64,000 nt of DNA from Prochlorococcus sp. AG-347-M23 (GTDB taxonomy: Bacteria; Cyanobacteriota; Cyanobacteriia; PCC-6307; Cyanobiaceae), in the NCBI GenBank assembly GCA_003278855.1, contig QCCU01000009.1, positions 1 to 64,000 of the forward strand, read 5' to 3'. Made by a program: the position numbers and the translations under genes. This document shows, piece after piece, positions 57,849 to 64,000 of this stretch; position 1 is the stretch's first letter, and each line of letters begins with the position of its first letter. The notes under the pieces are model-generated. The model was not told the origin of the DNA. It ran no database searches and saw only the letters and a program-made list of their open reading frames with translations.

Positions 57849-57852
57849 ATTA

Positions 57853-58905
57853 TTAGTCTCTTATCGCGTTCCTTATAAATTCTGGAGTATCAACAACTCT
57901 TTTAAGTTTTTTAAAATCATCAAGAACCTCCCCACATCCATTAACTACACAAAGCAGGGGGTTTTCTGCTATGTGAGTAAAAATTCCCGTTTCATCACTC
58001 AATAAATCATTAATGCCTCTAACTAAAGCTCCACCACCTGCAAGCATAATCCCTCTATCAACAATATCTGCGGCAAGTTCAGGAGGAGTTCGCTCTAAAG
58101 TTCTTTTTACAGCTTCAACTATTTTGCTAAGTGTTTCAGCCATAGCTTCTCTAATTTCTCCTGAAGTTAAAGTGACTGACCTAGGAAGACCAGATAAAAG
58201 ATGTAAACCTCTCACCTCTAAAGTAGTTTTATCAAATTCATCATCTGGGAATGCAGATCCAATTTTAATCTTGATATCTTCTGCAGTTCTTTCTCCAACA
58301 ACTAAATTATGAACTTTTTTAAGGTATAAAGCAATTGATTCATTTATTTCATCGCCTGCTATTCGTACCGATTCACTTAATACAGTTCCACCCAAACTTA
58401 ATACTGCAACCTCAGTAGTTCCACCACCAATATCAACAATCATAGTACCAATTGGCTCAGTTACTGGTAATGATGCACCTATTGCTGCTGCAACAGGTTC
58501 ATCTATCAAATGAACTTCTCTAGCTCCTGCTAATCCAGCTTCTCTTACTGCTCTTCGCTCGACACTTGTAACTCCACTTGGAATACCAATAACTATTCTT
58601 GGAGCAACTATACCCTTGCCTTCGTTACATTTTTGAATAAATGTTTTAATCATTTGCTCCGCAGCATCAAAATCTGCAATAACACCATCTCTAAGCGGTC
58701 TTACGGCTCTAATATTGCCAGGAGTTCTTCCAAGCATTAACTTTGCTTCTTTACCAACAGCCAATGGAATCCCTTCCTCTAAATCCATAGCTACTACAGA
58801 AGGCTCTTGTAAAACAACGCCCTTACCTGATACATGTATAAGGGTGTTGGCCGTCCCCAAATCTATGCCAATATCTCTAGAAAATTTAAATCTGTTAAAA
58901 ATCAC
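57853..58905 (-). CDS. mreB: Rod shape-determining actin-like protein MreB
   Basis: MreB forms ATP-bound filaments that steer cell-wall synthesis. Phosphate-1 motif [35 protein letters not shown], phosphate-2 [19 protein letters not shown], and adenosine motif [16 protein letters not shown] are intact. It has 350 residues. It begins the mreBCD operon and diverges from ssb over 132 bases. rodA, which works with this system, lies far away in the window. Confidence 0.98.
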   Translation of the reverse strand: MIFNRFKFSRDIGIDLGTANTLIHVSGKGVVLQEPSVVAMDLEEGIPLAVGKEAKLMLGRTPGNIRAVRPLRDGVIADFDAAEQMIKTFIQKCNEGKGIVAPRIVIGIPSGVTSVERRAVREAGLAGAREVHLIDEPVAAAIGASLPVTEPIGTMIVDIGGGTTEVAVLSLGGTVLSESVRIAGDEINESIALYLKKVHNLVVGERTAEDIKIKIGSAFPDDEFDKTTLEVRGLHLLSGLPRSVTLTSGEIREAMAETLSKIVEAVKRTLERTPPELAADIVDRGIMLAGGGALVRGINDLLSDETGIFTHIAENPLLCVVNGCGEVLDDFKKLKRVVDTPEFIRNAIRD

Positions 58906-59037
58906 AATAGAAATTCTTTTTTATAAATAATATATCTATTTTTTGTTAAGCTTTCATAATTCTCTTGTTTAGTTATGAATAGCACGCATAACTTTGAGCA
59001 GAACCTAAAAATGTGAGTAGTATGAAAAGAAAAAATT

Positions 59038-59409
59038 ATGGAAATTAACACTATTAACCTGGTTGGCAGAGCGGGTAGAGAACCTGATGTCAGATATTTT
59101 GAATCTGGAAGTATCGTAGCTAATTTCACTCTTGCAGTTAACCGAAGAAGTAGAGATGAGGAGCCTGACTGGTTTAATTTAGAAATATGGGGTAAACAGG
59201 CGCAAATAGCAGCAGATTACGTTAAAAAAGGATCTTTAATTGGAATCACAGGAAGCTTTAAAATTGATAGTTGGAAAGATAAAAATACTGGGGAAGATAG
59301 ATACAAGCCAGTTGTTAGGGTAGACAGGTTAAACTTACTAAGTTCTAGAAAAGAATCTGATAATAACCAATATTCCAAAAGCAATAACTCAAGTGAAATT
59401 CCTTTCTAA
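59038..59409 (+). CDS. ssb: Single-stranded DNA-binding protein
   Basis: SSB coats single-stranded DNA in replication and repair. The OB-fold starts INTINLVGRAGREPDVRYFE and includes VANFTLAVNRRSRDEEPDWF. The linker is short and Asn/Ser-rich, and the C-terminal tip SSEIPF keeps the Ile-Pro-Phe end used to recruit partners. At 123 residues it is a compact SSB. A second homologue may exist elsewhere. It is convergent with dedA, three bases away. Confidence 0.95.
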   Translation: MEINTINLVGRAGREPDVRYFESGSIVANFTLAVNRRSRDEEPDWFNLEIWGKQAQIAADYVKKGSLIGITGSFKIDSWKDKNTGEDRYKPVVRVDRLNLLSSRKESDNNQYSKSNNSSEIPF

Positions 59410-59412
59410 CCT

Positions 59413-60066
59413 CTATTTTTTTTTCAAAAATCTAATAAGTATTCTTATAAAAAAATATAAGAAAATTAAAATTAAAATTGGCTTTACAACATATTTGATT
59501 TGATCTAAGTAAGTTTCAATGATTGAATAATTTTCGCCAAATAAATAACCTGCATAAGTGAGTATTGCTACCCATATCAAGCTCCCAAATGTAGTCCAAA
59601 TCAAAAATTTTCTTAATGGCATAAGTTGTATGCCAGCTGGAACTGAAATCAAAGTTCTTATACCTGGTACTAATCTACCCCAAAAAACTAAAGAGACCCC
59701 GTACCTATCAAACCACCTTTTACTTTTACTTAAATCATTAGAAGAAATACCAAGATATTTTCCTTTTTTTTCTAAGAAATTTGAAAGTCTTTTTTCATTT
59801 ACTAATCTTCCTAAATAATACCAAGGCAATGATCCTAAAATAGTTCCAAATAATCCCCAAAAAACTAAAATATAAAAATTTAATTTTTGTTGATAAACTA
59901 AAAAACCTCCCAAGGGCATAATAATTTCCGAGGGTATCGGGGGTATTATATTTTCTAAAAACATAGCCAAACAAATAGTTAGGTATGCAATTATTGAATT
60001 CTTTTCAACAGCCAAACTAATGTAATCTGGGATTGAAGTAAGGAAATTTACAAAAATTAGACTCAA
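59413..60066 (-). CDS. DedA family membrane protein
   Basis: DedA/VTT-domain proteins take part in membrane homeostasis, some as lipid flippases. The 217 residues carry FLENIIPPIPSEIIMPLGG (with the conserved Glu and Pro), GTILGSLPWYYLGRLV, and the loop FDRYGVSLVFWGRLVPGIRT with its conserved Gly and Arg. Five or six hydrophobic helices are seen. It lies 2 bases downstream of ahcY on the same strand. Confidence 0.9.
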   Translation of the reverse strand: MSLIFVNFLTSIPDYISLAVEKNSIIAYLTICLAMFLENIIPPIPSEIIMPLGGFLVYQQKLNFYILVFWGLFGTILGSLPWYYLGRLVNEKRLSNFLEKKGKYLGISSNDLSKSKRWFDRYGVSLVFWGRLVPGIRTLISVPAGIQLMPLRKFLIWTTFGSLIWVAILTYAGYLFGENYSIIETYLDQIKYVVKPILILIFLYFFIRILIRFLKKK

Positions 60067-60068
60067 AC

Positions 60069-61487
60069 TTAATATCTATAAAGCTCTGGTTTATAAGGGC
60101 CATCAACAGAAACATTAATATAATCAGCTTGTTCCTTAGTTAATTTTGTTAATTTTGCACCAATTTTATCAAGATGTAATCTAGCCACCATTTCATCTAA
60201 ATGTTTTGGTAAAACGTAAACCTCCTTAGCATATTTTTCTGACTTATTAAATAGTTCAATTTGAGCAAGGACTTGATTAGTAAAAGAATTACTCATAACA
60301 AAACTTGGATGCCCAGTGGCACAACCCAAGTTAACTAATCTACCTTCAGCTAAAAGGATTATTTTATTGCCACTGGGTAAAGTTATGTGATCAACCTGCG
60401 GCTTAATATTTTCCCATGGATAATCTTTTAATGAAGCCACATCAATTTCATTATCGAAATGGCCAATATTACAAACTATGGCCTCATCTTTCATCTTGAC
60501 AAGATTTTCTTTTGTTATTACCTGATAGTTCCCAGTTGCCGTAACAAATATATCTATATCCTCCACAACATCGTCTAATGTAACAACACTAAAACCTTCC
60601 ATTGCCGCTTGAAGAGCACAAATTGGATCAACTTCAGCAACTTTTACAATTGCACCAAGACCGCGTAATGACTGAGCTGAACCTTTACCTACATCTCCAA
60701 AACCCATTACTAAAGCAACCTTCCCAGCAATCATCACATCGGTAGCACGCTTTATGCTGTCAACTAAAGATTCTCGGCAACCATACAAATTATCAAATTT
60801 GCTCTTAGTTACTGAATCATTAACATTGATAGCAGGGAAAGGTAAAGCATTTTGCTTTTGCAGTTGATAAAGTCTCGCAACTCCAGTTGTCGTTTCTTCA
60901 GTGACACCTATGATATTACTTTTAATTCTAGAATAAAAGTCACTATCATTTTCCAACTTGGACTTAATGGAATTGAATAAAGCAATTTCTTCTTCATTAT
61001 CGGGATTATCTAAAACAGATAAATCTTTTTCTGCTTTACTACCTAGTATCAATAAACCTGTTGCATCTCCCCCATCATCAAGAATCATATTTGGAAAGTC
61101 TGAACCCCAATCAAGAATGTAGTGGGTATATTGCCAATATTCATCAAGTGTCTCACCTTTTTTTGCGTATACAGGAATTCCTTGATCCGCGATAGCAGCA
61201 GCCGCATGATCTTGAGTTGAAAAAATATTGCATGAAGCCCATTTCACTTCTGCGCCGAGATCAACGAGAGTTTCTATTAAAACTGCTGTCTGAATAGTCA
61301 TATGAAGACTTCCAGCTATTTTTGCACCTTTTAGTGGCTTTTCAGACTGAAATTTATCTCTAAGTGCCATTAATCCAGGCATTTCTGTTTCGGCAATTTT
61401 AATTTCTTTACGTCCAAAATCTGATAAAGAGATATCAGCAATTACGTAGTCTGGAGTAGAGGTTTGAACTGAATTTGCGATAACCAT
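60069..61487 (-). CDS. ahcY: Adenosylhomocysteinase
   Basis: AhcY splits S-adenosylhomocysteine to adenosine and homocysteine, clearing methylation by-product. The blocks are [51 protein letters not shown]-binding [31 protein letters not shown], and the C-terminal KPELYRY. I choose the ATG at 61487 (MVIANSVQT, 472 residues) over a TTG at 61508. No SAH riboswitch is visible in the short leader shared with divergent tsaE. Confidence 0.97.
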   Translation of the reverse strand: MVIANSVQTSTPDYVIADISLSDFGRKEIKIAETEMPGLMALRDKFQSEKPLKGAKIAGSLHMTIQTAVLIETLVDLGAEVKWASCNIFSTQDHAAAAIADQGIPVYAKKGETLDEYWQYTHYILDWGSDFPNMILDDGGDATGLLILGSKAEKDLSVLDNPDNEEEIALFNSIKSKLENDSDFYSRIKSNIIGVTEETTTGVARLYQLQKQNALPFPAINVNDSVTKSKFDNLYGCRESLVDSIKRATDVMIAGKVALVMGFGDVGKGSAQSLRGLGAIVKVAEVDPICALQAAMEGFSVVTLDDVVEDIDIFVTATGNYQVITKENLVKMKDEAIVCNIGHFDNEIDVASLKDYPWENIKPQVDHITLPSGNKIILLAEGRLVNLGCATGHPSFVMSNSFTNQVLAQIELFNKSEKYAKEVYVLPKHLDEMVARLHLDKIGAKLTKLTKEQADYINVSVDGPYKPELYRY

Positions 61488-61526
61488 ATCTAGTAAGTTC
61501 TTTTTCAATTAAACTATAAATGATTT

Positions 61527-61976
61527 TTGCGTAAATTTGTGTTTGTTGAGAATTTAAAAGAGACTTTAAATTTAGGGAAAAAACTCTCACACAAATTAAA
61601 TCCCCAATCAATTGTGTTATTGCAGGGTCCAATTGGGGCTGGGAAGACTTCATTTGTTCAAGGGATTGCTAAAGGCTTATCAATCTCCGAGGACATCACA
61701 AGCCCTACATTTGCTTTATCGCATCACTATAACTCCGGAAAAATTCCGTTAATTCACCTTGATTTATACAGGTTAGAAAATATTTCTTCAGCAAAAGAAG
61801 TTTTTTTTTCAGAAGCAGAAGAGGCAATACAAAAACAAGCCATTATAGTAGTTGAATGGCCAGAATTAATAGAACCAGTTATTGATAATTTCTGGAAAAT
61901 AAAAATTAGTTACGCAAAAAACTATGGAAGACACTACGAAATAAGAGATCCTAAAAATTTATTAACCTTCTCATAA
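61527..61976 (+). CDS. tsaE: tRNA threonylcarbamoyladenosine synthesis ATPase TsaE
   Basis: TsaE drives turnover of the TsaBD complex that makes t6A in ANN-reading tRNAs. P-loop LLQGPIGAGKTSFVQGIAKG, the switch-like ITSPTFALSHHY, and IHLDLYRLENI are present, as is VVEWPELIEP near the end. The start is a TTG at 61527, or a GTG at 61539; there is no in-frame ATG. The length is 145-149 residues. The last 43 bases overlap the convergent PfkB gene. Confidence 0.92.
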   Translation: MRKFVFVENLKETLNLGKKLSHKLNPQSIVLLQGPIGAGKTSFVQGIAKGLSISEDITSPTFALSHHYNSGKIPLIHLDLYRLENISSAKEVFFSEAEEAIQKQAIIVVEWPELIEPVIDNFWKIKISYAKNYGRHYEIRDPKNLLTFS

Positions 61977-62932
61977 TATGGCTGTTGCTCTATGGCGCCT
62001 TCACCAAGACAAGTTAATAATCCACAAACACTTGCGAACTTAATGCAATCTTCTATCTCTAGTACATTTGAAGGATAGCCATTAGAAATTAATTTTGAAA
62101 TTAAACCAGCTAAAAAAGCATCGCCTGCGCCTGTTGTATCAACAATTTTTTGTGAAGAAGGAGTTTCTGTCATTCCCTGCAATCCATTAATAAACCATAC
62201 AACGGGATTTTTTCCATCAGTTATTACCACATCTGGTCTATTAGACAATTGTTGAGATATTAACAAGGGATTTTCATCATTAAAGAACAAAGTTGCTTCT
62301 TCCTTGGCAAGTTTTAAAACATTTGCATGATTTAAAAATTTTTTGATTAAATCAATTCTCTCGGCTTTAGTAATTCCTGATGAAAAACTTGAATGATCCC
62401 AAAAAGCCTCTCTCCAATTCACATCAATAACTATTTTGACTTCAAATTTCTTAGCATGTTCAAGAATAAAAAAAATAGTCTCTGCTGATATTGGAGATGA
62501 TAATAAGATTGTTCCAATAACCAAATATTTTGTTTCTAGAAAAGATTCCTCCAAATTTAAAAATTTTTTTTCAATTAATTTCTTACTAAGAACTTCATCT
62601 GCAAAACATGAATGAAAACTTTCCTCAAATCCTGAAAAAAAACGATCTCCAAATTGATCTCTATCTACATTAACCACGCGAGTAGATGAATCACTATTTA
62701 ATTGCAAAAAATCTAAATTAACGTCTAATTCATTAAATTGCGTAATGAACTTTTTTCCATAATCATCACTACCTAAACTTCCTATAAATATTGAATCTAT
62801 TTTTAATTTTCTTAATGCACAAGCAACATTCGCCGGCGCACCACCCAAAAAATCTGTAAATCCTCGATTTGACTTATTTCTGATTCTGTCTATTAAAGCC
62901 TCTCCAATACATATGACTTTTTTCTTTTTCAT
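61934..62932 (-). CDS. PfkB-family sugar kinase (fructokinase-like)
   Basis: This is a ribokinase/PfkB fold. It opens VICIGEALIDRI and FLGGAPANVACALRKL (substrate-binding GG). The C-terminal ATP and catalytic block is VDTTGAGDAFLAGLISKLI, with the GAGD anion hole and catalytic Asp. It has 332 residues. The N-terminal pattern fits fructokinase, but adenosine or other sugar kinases in this family are hard to rule out. It overlaps tsaE by 43 bases tail to tail. Confidence 0.88.
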   Translation of the reverse strand: MKKKKVICIGEALIDRIRNKSNRGFTDFLGGAPANVACALRKLKIDSIFIGSLGSDDYGKKFITQFNELDVNLDFLQLNSDSSTRVVNVDRDQFGDRFFSGFEESFHSCFADEVLSKKLIEKKFLNLEESFLETKYLVIGTILLSSPISAETIFFILEHAKKFEVKIVIDVNWREAFWDHSSFSSGITKAERIDLIKKFLNHANVLKLAKEEATLFFNDENPLLISQQLSNRPDVVITDGKNPVVWFINGLQGMTETPSSQKIVDTTGAGDAFLAGLISKLISNGYPSNVLEIEDCIKFASVCGLLTCLGEGAIEQQPYYEKVNKFLGSLIS

Positions 62933-63018
62933 AAAATGAACGCTTTTTCTTAACTAAGAATAATTTATTAAAAACGAATAATTTTTTTTTGAATTAAAGT
63001 TTAATTAAAAGAATATTC

Positions 63019-63936
63019 ATGATGTATTTAAATAAATCTGAAACTTGGAAGTGGAAAAATTGGGAAATTTCTTGGTCTTTATCAAAAGAATCTAATTCTG
63101 AAAAAAATATTAGAATTCTATTAGTTCATGGATTTGGGGCATCAAAAAACCACTGGAGATATAATCAGGAATTTCTTGGAAAATTTTATAACTGCTACGC
63201 AATTGACTTATTAGGATTTGGGAAAAGCAGTCAACCTAGTGCTTTATTAGATTACGAACCTGATAAAGAAAACTCAATTAAATATTCATTTGACTTATGG
63301 GGTAATCAAATATCAACATTTTGTACAGAAGTAATAAAATCTCCTGTTTATTTGGTAGGCAATTCAATTGGCGGTGTTGTTGCATTGAAAGCTGCTGAAA
63401 TCCTCAAAGATAATTGCAAAGGTGTTATTTTGATTGATTGTGCACAAAGAACTATGGATGATAAACGTTTAAAAAAAAGTGATATTTTAATGAACCTATT
63501 GAGACCCGTCCTTAAAACGATAGTCAGACAAAGATTAATTAGCAATACACTTTTTACTAGGGCTGCCAATCCAAAAATTATTAAAAAAATACTTGAACAA
63601 GCTTACCCTACAGGAAAAAATATTGATAAAGAATTAATTGAAATACTATATCAACCCTCACAAAGGAAAAACTCTAAAGAAGCATTTCGTGGTTTTATTA
63701 ACTTGTTTGATGACTATCTCGCAACTGACCTTTTCGATAAGGTGAATGCTCCAATCCAATTGATTTGGGGAGAAAAAGATCCATGGGAATCTCTAAATGA
63801 AGCAAGAGAGTGGAAGAAACAATTCAGAAATATTAAAAGATTAGACATTATTGATGGTGCTGGTCATTGTCCTCATGATGAAGAACCTGAAAAAACAAAT
63901 AAGTTAATGAATGAATTTATTCAAGAAACAAAGTAA
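63019..63936 (+). CDS. Alpha/beta-fold hydrolase, paralogue of the 34563 gene
   Basis: The sequence LLVHGFGASKNHWRYN, DLLGFGKSSQPS, VGNSIGGVVALKAA (Ser nucleophile), LIWGEKDPWESL (Asp), and DGAGHCPHDEEPE (His) match the 34563-35462 protein block by block. It differs by a short insertion after the GKSSQP loop (about residues 78-90). It has 305 residues. The substrate is unknown; similarity to chloroplast pheophytinase-like enzymes is a family-level suggestion only. The last 16 bases overlap the end of a minus-strand gene. Confidence 0.85.
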   Translation: MMYLNKSETWKWKNWEISWSLSKESNSEKNIRILLVHGFGASKNHWRYNQEFLGKFYNCYAIDLLGFGKSSQPSALLDYEPDKENSIKYSFDLWGNQISTFCTEVIKSPVYLVGNSIGGVVALKAAEILKDNCKGVILIDCAQRTMDDKRLKKSDILMNLLRPVLKTIVRQRLISNTLFTRAANPKIIKKILEQAYPTGKNIDKELIEILYQPSQRKNSKEAFRGFINLFDDYLATDLFDKVNAPIQLIWGEKDPWESLNEAREWKKQFRNIKRLDIIDGAGHCPHDEEPEKTNKLMNEFIQETK

Positions 63937-63998
63937 GCTTCTACATTATCACTGAGTCTTCTCAAGCCTCTTAATCCATCTCGTTCTAGATTTCTTAC
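63921..63998 (-). CDS. C-terminal fragment of an unidentified gene
   Basis: A frame enters from the right edge and ends at TGA 63923-63921. The last residues are VRNLERDGLRGLRRLSDN followed by VEAYFVS. Rich in Arg and Leu, this looks like a real C-terminal helix rather than noise. It is convergent with the alpha/beta hydrolase, overlapping it by 16 bases. Too little is present to name it. Confidence 0.5.
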   Translation of the reverse strand, partial: VRNLERDGLRGLRRLSDNVEAYFVS

Positions 63999-64000
63999 TC

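Noticed and set aside
61488-61526. SAH riboswitch before ahcY
   Set aside because: Only 39 bases separate ahcY from tsaE and I see no SAH-aptamer pattern.

Overview
This window looks like a stretch of core chromosome from a picocyanobacterium, most likely a high-light-adapted Prochlorococcus. The DNA is very AT-rich, genes are packed with gaps of a few bases, and the proteins are cyanobacterial: psaC and psaD, ndhS, rpaB, a CAAD thylakoid protein, the cyanobacterial-type gshA, a panC-cmk fusion, heme oxygenase with pebA and pebB, and a CCB1-like cytochrome b6f assembly factor. I see no phage, transposon, integrase, CRISPR array or genomic-island signature, and no gap between genes longer than about 300 bases.

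Layout. 1-9000: the start of an unidentified gene, tyrA, a CrtISO-like oxidoreductase broken by one in-frame stop, a fructosamine kinase, a CAAD protein, a MoeB-rhodanese protein, a tandem CobO, larE, speD, recF with a disturbed 5' end, and tRNA-Arg(CCG). 9000-24000: ppc, gshA-trpE, psaD, the mrp-rodA-histidine kinase operon, hemF, a CCB1-like gene, an RNase D, a lipid-A-disaccharide-synthase-related gene and tRNA-Cys. 24000-37000: two small unknowns, purM, panC-cmk, a low-molecular-weight phosphatase, ho1-pebA-pebB, icd, a DUF1537 sugar-acid kinase, a mutarotase, an alpha/beta hydrolase and a Na+/H+ antiporter. 37000-50000: glgP, two unknowns, tRNA-Arg(CCT) diverging from rnpB, rnc, ndhS, rimM, glmS, psaC, acpP-fabF, tktA, and thiC with a TPP riboswitch. 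50000-64000: ruvB-TPR-M20-small membrane protein, smpB, lysS, rpaB, mreBCD, ssb, dedA, ahcY, tsaE, a PfkB kinase, a second alpha/beta hydrolase, and the 3' end of another gene.

Functionally this is housekeeping: photosystem I, tetrapyrrole and bilin metabolism, carbon flow (ppc, icd, tktA, glgP), cofactors (thiC, panC, cobO), cell shape (rodA, mreBCD), and RNA or tRNA processing (rnpB, rnc, rnd, tsaE). The most notable signals are local. One is a nonsense codon in the CrtISO-like gene. One is an A8T7 tract that puts recF out of frame with its only plausible ATG. One is a perfect palindrome that could give a -10 element to both tRNA-Arg and rnpB. Others are catalytic or metal-site losses in a histidine kinase and a MoeB-like protein. 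I found no clearly new multi-gene system.
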